In this document: one piece after another, positions 1 to 8,754 of the stretch | Layout of the letters: each line of letters starts with the position of its first letter | How positions within the stretch are numbered: the stretch's first letter is position 1 | Source: an uncultured Cellvibrionales bacterium | Lineage (GTDB): Bacteria > Pseudomonadota > Gammaproteobacteria > Pseudomonadales > Cellvibrionaceae | Assembly (NCBI GenBank): GCA_913020115.1 | Contig: CAJWBQ010000012.1 | Span: 49,381 to 113,380, forward strand | Length of the DNA: 64,000 nucleotides | Reading direction: 5' to 3' | The notes under the pieces: model-generated | Database searches by the model: none | Told to the model about the DNA's origin: nothing | The model's input: only the letters and a program-made list of their open reading frames with translations | Translations under genes and position numbers: made by a program

Positions 1-23
1 AAAATAACAATTAGACGAAATAT

Positions 24-344
24 ATGACAAGCGAAAATACTTGGTCTGTAGACCTAAAATCGAAAACAGCCACTCACGTTAGCGGCTTTAGCTTAACCGT
101 CGAGGGCAATCCAAAAGATCCCTCGTCTGTGAGTCCGGGGCGTACGCCTAAAGATATTGGCGCCCACGAGCAGGTTAAATTACTTCGTTTGGGTTTGGAG
201 GCTTTGGCAGGGGCTTCAGGTTCGAGTGAGGAAAGCAGCTCTGCCCCTGTCGTTCGTCAGTTAAATAAAGAGTCATACCAGCGGCCTGCAAATCTTCCTC
301 GCAAGCCGCTGTTGTCCCTCAAAAAAAATAAGCCGGACGCATAG
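24..344 (+). CDS. Small hypothetical protein, Ser/Pro-rich
   Basis: A 106-residue soluble protein that I do not recognise. It has no signal peptide, membrane segment or cysteine. The middle is rich in Ser, Gly and Glu and the C-terminus is basic, which looks like a largely disordered protein. No convincing Shine-Dalgarno lies before the ATG and the gene sits at the window edge, so operon context is unknown. The next gene converges on it. It is annotated because it is the only open frame here and ends just before a convergent gene; it could still be spurious. Confidence 0.45.
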   Translation: MTSENTWSVDLKSKTATHVSGFSLTVEGNPKDPSSVSPGRTPKDIGAHEQVKLLRLGLEALAGASGSSEESSSAPVVRQLNKESYQRPANLPRKPLLSLKKNKPDA

Positions 345-358
345 TTCCCGCGAATGAT

Positions 359-901
359 TTAGCGGTTGGTTGCCACCTGCCCCCGAAGTTGCATCAAGGT
401 TTTATGGGTATCAACCAGCTGAAACAAGACGTCAAACTTTTCGGCCACCTGAGCGTTGTTCCCTAACTCACCTTCATTCGAGTAGGTGACGCCATCGAGC
501 AGAGCCTTCATCTCGGCGCTTATTCTTGTTAGGGCGAGAAAGATATTTTTGGTGGTTTTCTTCTCGTAGAACAAATTCTCCCCTTCACTCAACGACAAAT
601 AATTTTCGCATTCCTGCATCCAGTCCCGGCGTTGGTCGATAAAGTGCCGGGTGGTTTTCATGCCATATTGTCGTTGGTCACTTAGGCGAGTGTCGCGGTA
701 CCTTTGTAGACTGTTAATTGCAATCGACATAAATTCCGACTTGATATCGTCGCAATACTTGGTGTTTAAGTACGATGCAAATCTAACCCCGTGTTTTTTT
801 GCTGCGGCTTGTTTTCTACATTCTTCGTCACAGGCGAACGAAGACATGCTGAACATCAACAAGGCAACCATGCTTATTATAATTTTCATGATTTTTGCCA
901 T
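359..901 (-). CDS. Exported hypothetical protein, helical
   Basis: A 180-residue protein with a clear Sec signal peptide (residues 1-23: basic start, hydrophobic core, SSFA-C near the cleavage site). The mature part has four cysteines (about C24, C28, C50 and C98), compatible with two periplasmic disulphides, and is predicted to be mostly helical with many Lys/Arg/Glu residues. No family is recognised. The cysteine straight after the signal is not in a convincing lipobox (S-S-F-A-C), so soluble periplasmic is preferred over lipoprotein. It converges on the small gene at the left edge. Confidence 0.6.
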   Translation of the reverse strand: MAKIMKIIISMVALLMFSMSSFACDEECRKQAAAKKHGVRFASYLNTKYCDDIKSEFMSIAINSLQRYRDTRLSDQRQYGMKTTRHFIDQRRDWMQECENYLSLSEGENLFYEKKTTKNIFLALTRISAEMKALLDGVTYSNEGELGNNAQVAEKFDVLFQLVDTHKTLMQLRGQVATNR

Positions 902-1045
902 TTATAGCGAGTTATGGTGACTAACTACACACCTGAACAGCAGATAAAGCCAAAATCTATGGTTAGGGTCAAGCGCTGAGGTAAATATTGCTGGTAAATT
1001 TATCAAAAAGGTGACGCAGTTGGCAGAAAAGGTGTGTTGAAGGCC

Positions 1046-1074
1046 TCACTAGAGGCGGGTCTTTCCTCTAGTGA
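1046..1074. repeat. Perfect 10-bp inverted repeat between rdgC and an exported-protein gene
   Basis: TCACTAGAGG (1046-1055) and CCTCTAGTGA (1065-1074) are exact reverse complements with a 9-nt loop. The hairpin lies 64 bp beyond the rdgC stop and 145 bp upstream of the next minus-strand gene. Neither strand has a T-run after the stem, so it is not a classical intrinsic terminator; an mRNA-end or operator role is equally possible. Confidence 0.5.
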
Positions 1075-1137
1075 TGTAAAACTTTGTGCACTGGGTACGA
1101 ATTAGCGATAGAAGCGCCCAAGAAGGGGCGAAAGACC

Positions 1138-2049
1138 TTATACGGGAGTTTTCTCGCCTTCAAAGTATTCAAGTAATCTGGGCAGGAAGCGGCCAAGGGT
1201 CAGGGTCATTATGGCAAAGTCTGCATCAAACTTAGCCGCGGCGTCTTCTGTGCCTGCGTCATCTGCCTCTGAAATTAAGCTCTCGTCAAATTTTAAGCGC
1301 TTCAGGGTTAGATCATCGTTGAGCATGGCGGAAAAGTTTTCATCCCATTCAACGGCAAGCTTATAAGCCTGCTTACCTGCATCTAGGTGCGCAGTGACCT
1401 CTTCAGCGCTCAGGTCCTGATTTTTGCAGCGGATGATACTGCCATCTTCAGCACTTTCGCGAAGTTCCGCCTCATTGAGTACTAAAAGGTCTTCTGGTAC
1501 GTTTTCCTCACGTAGCCACTGGGTCATCACTACTGAGGGCGATGCCACTACTTGCGGAGGCACAACGGGCAGCGAGCCTAGGGTTTCTCGTAGGTAACTT
1601 GTGAGTTCTTCGGCTTTTTTCGGGCTGGCGGCGTCAACCACAAGCCAGCCATTGCGTGGATCTATGTATGCAAAGGTGCGTGATGAGCGAGTGAAGGCAT
1701 GAGGAAGGGCATCGAAAATAATTTCTTCCTTGAGTGTTTCCCGTTCCTTCCGATACAGCTTACGGCCTTCCTGCTCCTCAATGATGGCAGCTTTGTCCTC
1801 AACTAATTCTTTGATTACAGCCGACGGCATCACCTTTTCTTCTTTGCGCGCGCATATCATGGTGAAACCATTTGCGGCGTGAATCAACTCAGCAAAGCCC
1901 GGCCCCATGGGAGCCACCCAGCCGTACTGGCTTAGGTCTCGTTTTCCACAGGGTTGAAATTCGCCTGGTATGAGTTTTTCGGCCAGTTCTTCACTGGTGT
2001 ACTGGAATTCTGAGGTAAAGCGATAAAGCTGAAGATTTTTAAACCACAT
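1138..2049 (-). CDS. rdgC: Recombination-associated protein RdgC
   Basis: A 303-residue protein, the normal RdgC length. The N-terminus MWFKNLQLYRFT and the later RDLSQYGWVAPMG and ARKEEKVMPSAV segments are family hallmarks. RdgC forms a ring-shaped dimer that binds double-stranded DNA without sequence preference and counteracts RecA filament formation; it is located on the nucleoid. It is a single gene on the minus strand, followed by a hairpin and preceded by the unrelated DUF4202 gene with an 80-bp gap. Nothing in the sequence looks truncated. Confidence 0.95.
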   Translation of the reverse strand: MWFKNLQLYRFTSEFQYTSEELAEKLIPGEFQPCGKRDLSQYGWVAPMGPGFAELIHAANGFTMICARKEEKVMPSAVIKELVEDKAAIIEEQEGRKLYRKERETLKEEIIFDALPHAFTRSSRTFAYIDPRNGWLVVDAASPKKAEELTSYLRETLGSLPVVPPQVVASPSVVMTQWLREENVPEDLLVLNEAELRESAEDGSIIRCKNQDLSAEEVTAHLDAGKQAYKLAVEWDENFSAMLNDDLTLKRLKFDESLISEADDAGTEDAAAKFDADFAIMTLTLGRFLPRLLEYFEGEKTPV

Positions 2050-2129
2050 ACGGAGCTTGCTGCCTGCTAAATAGAGAATCTAAGGGTCGCGCATTATGTC
2101 TGATGAGAGCTCGGGTTACCAGTCGCCCA

Positions 2130-2720
2130 TTAACCTTTTAACGCGGTCTTTATCAGTGGCACAAGATCGGGGTTTAAGGGCAGCTTGAGGGCTGCATCAT
2201 GGCCGTTATCCGACATTTTTCGCCAGGTTTTTTGGATGATAGAGATCAATTTTTCATCACTGTGCTTGGCCGCAAAAGGGGTTAAATAGTGCTCCAAAAA
2301 CACCATGCACACAACGTCTTCAAGAGTTTGCACTTCGGCGTCTCGCTTCAGGCCCTTTTTCATCAGTAGGGTTTTGACTCGATCAATTAATTCTTCTTCG
2401 TAGCCCACCTGAAGCAGCAAGCCCGCTGCGGTATCGGCGTGAAACTGATTGAGGTCTTTGCGCCAGTGATTGTAGCCTTCTCGGCCCATGGGGTAGTCGG
2501 AGCGAGGGCTGAGCCAGCGTTGAATATGCTGGCTTCGCGCTGCCAGCTGCAGGGCTTCGGAGCTCTGCGGCGCAAATATGTCTAAGCGTTGACTCATGCG
2601 TTGGCTATACAGCCACTCTTTGGGCACGGCGCCTTCGGGGGTGGGGTCAAGATTTGGGTCTTGGCGATTGGTCGCATCGATAGAGTCAATAGCGGATCGA
2701 AAGCGGGCATGGTCAATCAT
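2130..2720 (-). CDS. DUF4202 family protein
   Basis: A 196-residue cytosolic protein. It shows the DUF4202 pattern of His- and Arg-rich helices, including AARSQHIQRW, YPMGREGYNHWRKDL and the later VCMVFLEHYL segment. The repeated His/Glu/Asp positions resemble an all-helical HD-like metal site, but catalysis has not been shown for this family as far as I know. It is divergently oriented from the histidine kinase gene on its other side, with 149 bp between them. Confidence 0.8.
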   Translation of the reverse strand: MIDHARFRSAIDSIDATNRQDPNLDPTPEGAVPKEWLYSQRMSQRLDIFAPQSSEALQLAARSQHIQRWLSPRSDYPMGREGYNHWRKDLNQFHADTAAGLLLQVGYEEELIDRVKTLLMKKGLKRDAEVQTLEDVVCMVFLEHYLTPFAAKHSDEKLISIIQKTWRKMSDNGHDAALKLPLNPDLVPLIKTALKG

Positions 2721-2869
2721 GATTTATCTCTGGAATTATTTGAGTGCTGTAGGTGGCACACCATACTGTTTTTTTTTCTGTTTATCTAGCGAGGGAGGGC
2801 TACACTATTTACTATGGGTAAGCGCGCTCAGGGGAACATTTTAACAAGGACAATGGGAACCGTTAGTGA

Positions 2870-4300
2870 ATGATTAAGGATATTGTGTATTGGGGCCTGC
2901 CCCAGAAAACGGAAAAATCCAACGATCTTACGCGTTATAGGGTGACGAACAACACGGTCATTTTGAGCGCTTTGCTCGCAGCGCCGTTTCTGGTCCGTGC
3001 AATACACTGGGGCATTGACTTACGAATTATTGCATTGAGTTTGTCGGAAGCTCTCCTTGTATTGAGTTTCCTCTCTTTGCGTTGGTTTCGCTCGCCTCTG
3101 GTAGGCGTGCACTTCGCCTTATCGGGTATTGCGCTCGGTGCGCTGGGAGGGGTATACAGCAATGGTGGCTTTGGCCATGTGGCGAGCGGTTGGCTGTACA
3201 TACTTCCCCTTTTTGCTGGCCTGATGGGCGGTGTGAATGCCGGTATGATATGGACTGGCTTTTCTCTTGTATCCATTGCTGCGTTTTGGTTTGCCTCCTC
3301 TCTCGGAATTGTCTTGCCTGTTTTAACTCCCAGGCCCGATCAAGCCTCTTTTGATAAATTACAACAGTTGATGCAGTTTTTGGCCATTGCCGGCTGTATG
3401 TTGGCTTACCTCTATCAGGTGAAGGAGGTTGACGATGCCCTATTGGGCAAAATTAAGCACCTAAATCAGGAAGTGGCAGATCGAAAAAAAGCGGAGCTAG
3501 ATGCGTTTGCGGCCAGTCGTACAAAATCTGAATTTTTCGCAAGCATGAGCCATGAATTGCGAACCCCTCTAAACTCCGTGATTGGCTTTTCGGAGCGATT
3601 AATTCGCCGCCGAATAAACAGCGCAGGGGGTGAAAATTTAGAGGGGGACAGAGAGTATGATGCCTTGCGCAGTATTCACGACAATGGCAAAAATCTATTA
3701 GCAATGATCAATGGCTTGCTAAGTTTGGCAAAAATTGAGGCGGGACAGGAGTCGTTAATTCGCTCGCCAATTAATTTGCCCCTGTTATTGAATAGTTTAG
3801 TCGATGAGTTTCAGCCGCTCGCCTTGTCCAATAACTTGGTTCTGGAAAATACCCTGACGAAAGATTGTGAGATTTATGCTGATGAGTCAAAAATCAAACA
3901 AGTTTTTGTCAACTTGATTAGTAATGCATTGAAATATACTGAAGAAGGCCAGGTGGAAATTTCCGGTATTACGGGGCTTGGGCCGAATGGGGGGAATCAG
4001 ATTTCGGTGTCAGTCAAGGACACAGGTGTGGGTATTTCTGAGGAAGAGCAAGGGCAATTGTTTGATCCCTATTTTGATAAGTCTTTGCACAAACAAAGCG
4101 ATGTGAAAATGCTTGGCTTGGGCCTGCCTATTACAAAGCGTTTGGTTGAACTGCACGACGGGGTGATTTCAGTGAGCAGCGTTGTAGGGCGAGGAAGTGA
4201 GTTTACGGTTTGTTTACCAGAAATTTGTATGGTGAACGCGCGACCGGAAATTCCCGTACTTGAGCCTGCCAATGAAGGAGGGGTTCTGTCGAACAAATAA
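2870..4300 (+). CDS. Membrane sensor histidine kinase (orphan)
   Basis: A 476-residue hybrid-less kinase. Five or six hydrophobic segments (about residues 30-185) form a membrane sensor, followed by a short coiled coil and the HisKA domain with the phospho-acceptor in SMSHELRTPLNS (H228). The ATP-binding domain shows the N box (NLISNALKYT), G1 (DTGVGIS) and G2 (GLGLPITKRL) motifs near residues 345-425. No response regulator gene is adjacent, so it is an orphan kinase; its partner and signal are unknown. The C-terminal 20 residues after the ATPase are acidic and probably disordered. Confidence 0.88.
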   Translation: MIKDIVYWGLPQKTEKSNDLTRYRVTNNTVILSALLAAPFLVRAIHWGIDLRIIALSLSEALLVLSFLSLRWFRSPLVGVHFALSGIALGALGGVYSNGGFGHVASGWLYILPLFAGLMGGVNAGMIWTGFSLVSIAAFWFASSLGIVLPVLTPRPDQASFDKLQQLMQFLAIAGCMLAYLYQVKEVDDALLGKIKHLNQEVADRKKAELDAFAASRTKSEFFASMSHELRTPLNSVIGFSERLIRRRINSAGGENLEGDREYDALRSIHDNGKNLLAMINGLLSLAKIEAGQESLIRSPINLPLLLNSLVDEFQPLALSNNLVLENTLTKDCEIYADESKIKQVFVNLISNALKYTEEGQVEISGITGLGPNGGNQISVSVKDTGVGISEEEQGQLFDPYFDKSLHKQSDVKMLGLGLPITKRLVELHDGVISVSSVVGRGSEFTVCLPEICMVNARPEIPVLEPANEGGVLSNK

Positions 4301-4332
4301 GCTGACGCCAGTCAGTTTGATCTGGCGTAAGC
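4301..4332. terminator. Hairpin between convergent kinase and mmsA genes
   Basis: ACGCCAG (4305-4311) pairs with CTGGCGT (4322-4328), extended by GCT/AGC beyond a mismatch. It begins at the stop of the kinase gene and lies 30 bp past the mmsA stop. A T-rich run (4345-4350) follows only after a gap, so it is a moderate-quality terminator for one or both convergent genes. Confidence 0.4.
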
Positions 4333-4361
4333 TCCTCGCTGAGATTTTTTCTAAAGATTCT

Positions 4362-5855
4362 TTAGTTACTTGGAAAGGTAAATTGAGCGCCTTCTCTTAC
4401 TCCCGCCGAGGGCCAGCGTTGCGTGACTGTTTTTCGTTTGGTGTAAAAGCGGATGGCGTCTGGGCCATAGGCATGTAGGTCTCCAAATAAGGAACGTTTC
4501 CAGCCGCCAAAGCTGTGGTAGGCCACTGGCACCGGTAACGGCACGTTAATGCCTACCATGCCTACTTTGATGTTGTCACTAAAGTAGCGAGCGGCTTCGC
4601 CGTCTCTCGTGAATATGCAGGTGCCGTTGCCATATTCGTGTGCGTCAATGAGGTCCATGGCTTCTTGCATGCTGTCGACGCGCACGACACACAGCACAGG
4701 GCCAAATATTTCTTCTTGATAAATTCTCATGTCGGCAGTGACCTTATCGAACAAACACGCTCCCATAAAGTAGCCGTTTTCGTGACCGTCTACGCGGAGG
4801 TTTCTACCGTCCATCACTAAACTTGCACCTTCTTCCAAACCTATATCGATGTAAGTTTTCACTTTTTCAAAATGTTGGGCTGTAATGAGCGGCCCCATGT
4901 CATTTTGATTGTCTGTGCCGGGCCCAACATTCATCTCGCTCATACGACCCTGTAGTTTTTCAACCAGATTATCGGCGGCTTCATTGCCAACCGCAACAGC
5001 GACTGAAATGGCCATACAGCGCTCGCCACAAGAGCCATAGGCGGCACCCATGAGCGCATTTACAGTATTATCCATGTCTGCATCAGGCATAACTATGGCG
5101 TGGTTTTTGGCGCCGCCAAGCGCTTGGCAACGTTTGCCATTGCTATTGGCCGTGTTGTAGATGTATTCGGCAATGGGTGTGGAGCCCACGAAGCTGACAG
5201 CCATTACACGCTCGTCGTTGAGTAAGGTGTCTACTGCTTCTTTGTCGCCGTTGACAAGGTTTAATACTCCGGCGGGCAGGCCCGCTTGTTGCGCTAATTC
5301 GCAAATAAACAGAGTTGAACTCGGGGTGCGCTCAGAGGGTTTTAAAATGAAGGTGTTGCCGCATACGATAGCCGCTGGCCACATCCATAAAGGCACCATG
5401 GCAGGAAAGTTGAAAGGGGTAATGCCGGTGACAACGCCGAGTGGCTGGAATTCGCTCCAAGAGTCTATGCCTGGGCCAGCGTTCTTACTGTGCTCACCTT
5501 TGAGTAACTCTGGCGCGCTGCAGGCGTATTCTACGTTTTCTATACCGCGTTGCAGTTCGCCTTTGGCATCGTCTAATACTTTTCCGTGTTCTTCAGTGAT
5601 AAGGGCACAAATCTTATCGGCGTTTTCCTCAAGCAAGGTTTTCAGTTTAAACATCACTTGCGCGCGTTTCGCAGGAGGGGTGTTACGCCAAGCGGGGAAG
5701 GCAGCTTGAGCTTTTGTTATAGCCTCTTCAACGGTTGTTTTTGAGGCGAGAGCAACACGTTTGCTCACTTCTCCTGTGGCTGGGTTGAATACATCTTGGG
5801 CGCGACTTTCGTTGTTTTGGGTTTGGCCGTCGATAAGGTGTCCAATGGTTTTCAT
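4362..5855 (-). CDS. mmsA: Methylmalonate-semialdehyde dehydrogenase (CoA-acylating)
   Basis: A 497-residue aldehyde dehydrogenase superfamily protein. It converts methylmalonate semialdehyde or malonate semialdehyde, NAD+ and CoA to propionyl-CoA or acetyl-CoA. The catalytic Cys lies in CGERCMA (about C280). The usual general-base Glu is replaced by the LGGAKNH segment typical of CoA-dependent MMSDH. It is downstream of a class III aminotransferase on the same strand (91-bp gap), which would supply malonate semialdehyde from beta-alanine. Together they form a beta-alanine/omega-amino-acid (or valine/pyrimidine breakdown) route. Confidence 0.93.
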   Translation of the reverse strand: MKTIGHLIDGQTQNNESRAQDVFNPATGEVSKRVALASKTTVEEAITKAQAAFPAWRNTPPAKRAQVMFKLKTLLEENADKICALITEEHGKVLDDAKGELQRGIENVEYACSAPELLKGEHSKNAGPGIDSWSEFQPLGVVTGITPFNFPAMVPLWMWPAAIVCGNTFILKPSERTPSSTLFICELAQQAGLPAGVLNLVNGDKEAVDTLLNDERVMAVSFVGSTPIAEYIYNTANSNGKRCQALGGAKNHAIVMPDADMDNTVNALMGAAYGSCGERCMAISVAVAVGNEAADNLVEKLQGRMSEMNVGPGTDNQNDMGPLITAQHFEKVKTYIDIGLEEGASLVMDGRNLRVDGHENGYFMGACLFDKVTADMRIYQEEIFGPVLCVVRVDSMQEAMDLIDAHEYGNGTCIFTRDGEAARYFSDNIKVGMVGINVPLPVPVAYHSFGGWKRSLFGDLHAYGPDAIRFYTKRKTVTQRWPSAGVREGAQFTFPSN

Positions 5856-5946
5856 TGTGGGGTATTCCTAGGCTTAGTTGAATTTTAGGTAAAGGGCTTC
5901 TCAACCGAGGCGATTTGCCTCGGCGAGTAGAGCTATTTGTGTGGTT

Positions 5947-7281
5947 TTAGAGGGCTTTTATGGTGTCGCCCAATGCGCTGACAAGAGTGTCAATTTGCTC
6001 GGGCTCTGCAATGAACGGCAGGCCAAGTTGAATGGTGTCGCCGCCATAGCGAATGTAGAAACCTTTTTCCCACATTTTCATGGCTATCTGGTAAGGGCGA
6101 AGCAATGGCTCACCCGGTGCGGCGTCTATGGTGAGAGCGGCGGCTAAGCCGTAATTGCGAATGTCTGTTATATAGGGCAAGCCTTTGAGCTGGTGAATAG
6201 ACTCTTCTAAAACTGGCGCTAGACTTTTTACGCGGGGAACAAGTTTGTCGTTTTCTAATATGTCGAGCGAGGCAAGGGCCGCAGCACAGGCAACAGGGTG
6301 AGCTGAGTAGGTGTAGCCATGAGGTAATTCTACGGCGTATTCGGGGCCGCCATTTTCCATGAACACATCATATATTTCTTGCTTGGCGATGACGGCACCC
6401 ATGGGAATTGTACCGTTGGTGAGCTGCTTGGCGACGTTAATCATGTCGGGCACAACGCCAAATTCTTCGGCTCCGGTGTTTGACCCCATGCGGCCAAATC
6501 CGGTAATCACTTCGTCAAAAATCAGCAGTATATCGTGCTGCTCGCAAATTTCTTTTAGGCGCTTTAGGTAGCCAACGGGTGGCGGTAATACGCCAGCGGA
6601 GCCTGCAAGGGGCTCAACTATAACGGCGGCAATGTTAGAGGCGTCATGCAGGGCAATAAGCTCTAGCATGTCTTCCGCTTTGTGAGCGCCGGTCTCGGGC
6701 ATGCCTTTGATAAATTTGTTTTCGGGCAGCACTGTGTGGGGCAGGTGGTCGGCGGCGACAGCTTCGCCAAATAGGGCGCGGTTGGGGCCAATGCCGCCCA
6801 CGCTGATACCACCCCAGTTCACGCCGTGGTAACCCTTGGCGCGGCCAATGAGCTTGGTTTTACTGGGCATGCCTTTTTTGCGCCAGTAGGCACGGGCTAT
6901 TTTTAGTGAGGTTTCGGCAGATTCTGAACCTGAGTTGGTGTAAAACACGCGATTGAGGCCGGCGGGCATAAATTGGGTGATGCGCTCGGCGAGCTCGAAG
7001 GCTTTGGGGTGGCTGAACTGGAAGGCGGGTGCATAGTCGAGGGTTTTCATTTGCTGGCTGACGGCTTCGGTGATTTCGTCGCGGCTATGCCCTGCACCAC
7101 AGGTCCACAGGCCTGAGAGGCCGTCGAATATCTGGCGGCCATCGGCGGAGGTGAAGTAGGCGCCTTTGGCGGCGGTGATGATGCGCGGGTCTTGTTTAAA
7201 TTGGCGGTTGCCGGTGAAGGCCATCCAGTGGGCGTCCATCTGGGCTTGGGTAATTCCGGCAAATTTGTCGTTGGCGGTCAT
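5947..7281 (-). CDS. Omega-amino acid (beta-alanine):pyruvate aminotransferase, class III
   Basis: A 444-residue PLP-dependent class III transaminase. Visible family marks are the NSGSESAETSLKIAR phosphate-binding region, the DEVITGFGRMG segment and the PLP lysine in VAKQLTNG (K285). The N-terminus (MDAHWMAFTGNRQFK) matches beta-alanine-pyruvate transaminases. Genomic pairing with mmsA supports production of malonate semialdehyde. It is divergent from the LysR gene, across an intergenic region that carries a palindromic repeat element. A second, clearly related aminotransferase lies at 8755-10098. Substrate assignment is inferred, not proven. Confidence 0.88.
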   Translation of the reverse strand: MTANDKFAGITQAQMDAHWMAFTGNRQFKQDPRIITAAKGAYFTSADGRQIFDGLSGLWTCGAGHSRDEITEAVSQQMKTLDYAPAFQFSHPKAFELAERITQFMPAGLNRVFYTNSGSESAETSLKIARAYWRKKGMPSKTKLIGRAKGYHGVNWGGISVGGIGPNRALFGEAVAADHLPHTVLPENKFIKGMPETGAHKAEDMLELIALHDASNIAAVIVEPLAGSAGVLPPPVGYLKRLKEICEQHDILLIFDEVITGFGRMGSNTGAEEFGVVPDMINVAKQLTNGTIPMGAVIAKQEIYDVFMENGGPEYAVELPHGYTYSAHPVACAAALASLDILENDKLVPRVKSLAPVLEESIHQLKGLPYITDIRNYGLAAALTIDAAPGEPLLRPYQIAMKMWEKGFYIRYGGDTIQLGLPFIAEPEQIDTLVSALGDTIKAL

Positions 7282-7771
7282 TGGGGTGTCCCTCGGGGGT
7301 AAAGCTTGGGTTGTTGGTTTATGTGAGGGACTTTACTCTTTTTCTTTGGTTGTATAAATTGTTGTTTATGCATGTTTGGTGTGGGGTTTATGAAACATTA
7401 GGTAAGGGTAGTTGTGGCGAGTTTTAGAGGTAGGTGATGAGCTCGAGGTCAGTTTGATGGAGGGCTTGCTCTTGCGACTAGCTTGGTTGAGGGCGGTGCG
7501 CCCGCCGCCAGTTTGGCAGCGCCCCGTGCATCGCGGCCGAACGCACGCCTTGCCCCTCTGACCAAGCCGCTGCGGAACTCGCCCGTGCCGGACTCAAACA
7601 GTCCTCGCTAAATAACCTTGGTCAGAGGGGCAAGACGTAAACGCGTTCTGAATGGCCGCGATGCACGGGACGCTGCCAAACTTATTATTGTGCCGATATT
7701 TGGGTCTGTGGGGTGGTTAGTGGGTGTTTTTGGGTTTGCTGTAGACAATTTTTTTTGATTAGGGGTGATTT
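7282..7771. other. Divergent regulatory region containing a palindromic element
   Basis: These 490 bp separate the start codons of a minus-strand aminotransferase and the plus-strand LysR gene, so both promoters should lie here. The left part (7282-7510) is markedly G/T-rich with no ORF. The middle (7511-7681) is a composite palindromic element described separately. The right part ends with an AGGGGTG Shine-Dalgarno about 5 nt before the LysR ATG. No clear LysR T-N11-A operator could be singled out by eye. Confidence 0.7.
7511..7681 (-). repeat. Composite palindromic repeat element, copy 1
   Basis: The outer arms are near-perfect inverted repeats: GTTTGGCAGCG at 7511 matches CGCTGCCAAAC ending at 7681, continuing for 28 bp with one mismatch. 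Inside lies a 78-bp core (7553-7630) bounded by CCCCTCTGACCAAG and CTTGGTCAGAGGGG. The core contains GCGGAACTCG and CTCAAACAGTCCTCGC. A second core of the same 78-bp length occurs inverted at 38154-38231. No transposase is encoded, so it is a MITE-like or REP-like non-autonomous element sitting in a divergent promoter region. Confidence 0.85.
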
Positions 7772-8692
7772 ATGAAGCCAGCTCTGCTTGGGCAACTTGG
7801 GGATGTTGATATACGGCTGCTGCGGGTGTTTCGGGTTGTGGCTGAAGCAGGAGGGATTTCGGCGGCGGAGCTTGAGCTTAATATTGGGCGCTCTACTATT
7901 TCTCGACACGTTAAGGATCTGGAGGTGCGGCTGGGGGTGTCTCTCTGCCGACGAGGGCGCAGCGGTTTTGCTCTGACGGAGGAGGGGCGGGCTATTTATG
8001 AGTCTACTCTGCGCTTGATGGGGGCTCTTGATGAGTTTCGTGCTGAGGTGAGCGATGTTCATCGACGCATGACGGGGCACATTACTTTGGCTTTGTTTGA
8101 TAAGACGGTTTCAAATCCGGAATGCCATATTAGTAAGGCTTTGCAGTTGTTCGATGATGCGGCTCCGGAGGTGACGCTGGATGTGTATGTTGAACCTCTG
8201 AATGAGATTGAACGAGGGGTTATGGAGGGGCGCTTTCAGGTGGGGGTGATTCCGGCACATAGGGAGTCGCCTAGTCTGAGTTATCAGAGTTTGTTTCATG
8301 AGCAGATGTGGTTGTATTGCGGGGCGGATCATCCTTTGTTTTTGCTTGATGATGCGAGGATTGGTGCCGGGGAAATTCAGGCATGTCGCTATGCGGGCTT
8401 GGGTTATCACTCGCCGAATATGGAGATTGGCCGGCAGTTGGCTATGGAGCGAGCGGTGACGGCTTATGATCAGGAGGCGATTGCGCATTTGTTGCTGTCT
8501 GGGCGCTATGTGGGGTATTTGCCGGATCATTATGCTCGGCCGCTGGTGGAGCAGGGATTAATAAGAGCTATTGGGCAGGAAAGGTTTCAATATCGCTGTG
8601 AGTTTTTGTCAATTGCGAGAAATTCACCTAAGCCTTCGCGAGCGGTGGCGACGTTTTTGGCTTGTTTGGAGCGGGCGCACGGCGGGGCTTAG
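7772..8692 (+). CDS. LysR-family transcriptional regulator
   Basis: A 306-residue protein. The N-terminal winged HTH (about residues 10-70; VAEAGGISAAELELNIGRST with the recognition helix in RSTISRHVKDLE) is followed by a periplasmic-binding-fold effector domain (about residues 95-300). The unusual AELELNIGRSTISRH helix is shared by a subset of LysR proteins near amino-acid catabolic genes. It is divergent from one aminotransferase and convergent with the other, so it is the likely regulator of one or both; this is inference from position. ATG start is supported by AGGGGTG upstream. Confidence 0.9.
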   Translation: MKPALLGQLGDVDIRLLRVFRVVAEAGGISAAELELNIGRSTISRHVKDLEVRLGVSLCRRGRSGFALTEEGRAIYESTLRLMGALDEFRAEVSDVHRRMTGHITLALFDKTVSNPECHISKALQLFDDAAPEVTLDVYVEPLNEIERGVMEGRFQVGVIPAHRESPSLSYQSLFHEQMWLYCGADHPLFLLDDARIGAGEIQACRYAGLGYHSPNMEIGRQLAMERAVTAYDQEAIAHLLLSGRYVGYLPDHYARPLVEQGLIRAIGQERFQYRCEFLSIARNSPKPSRAVATFLACLERAHGGA

Positions 8693-8700
8693 GTGGGTGT

Positions 8701-8745
8701 AGAGCCTCTATTTGCGTTGGGTTTGCAAATGGAGGCTCTATTTTT
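8701..8745 (+). terminator. Strong intrinsic terminator of the LysR gene
   Basis: AGAGCCTCTATTTGC (8701-8715) pairs with GCAAATGGAGGCTCT (8725-8739) through 15 bp with a single G-U wobble and a 9-nt loop, followed directly by ATTTTTAT. It starts 8 bp after the LysR stop and lies before the convergent aminotransferase stop, so it may serve both directions. Confidence 0.85.
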
Positions 8746-8754
8746 ATGGAGGGT

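Noticed and set aside
5161..5709. 182-codon open frame antisense to mmsA
   Set aside because: It is a shadow of the mmsA coding sequence; mmsA is a full, well-conserved enzyme.
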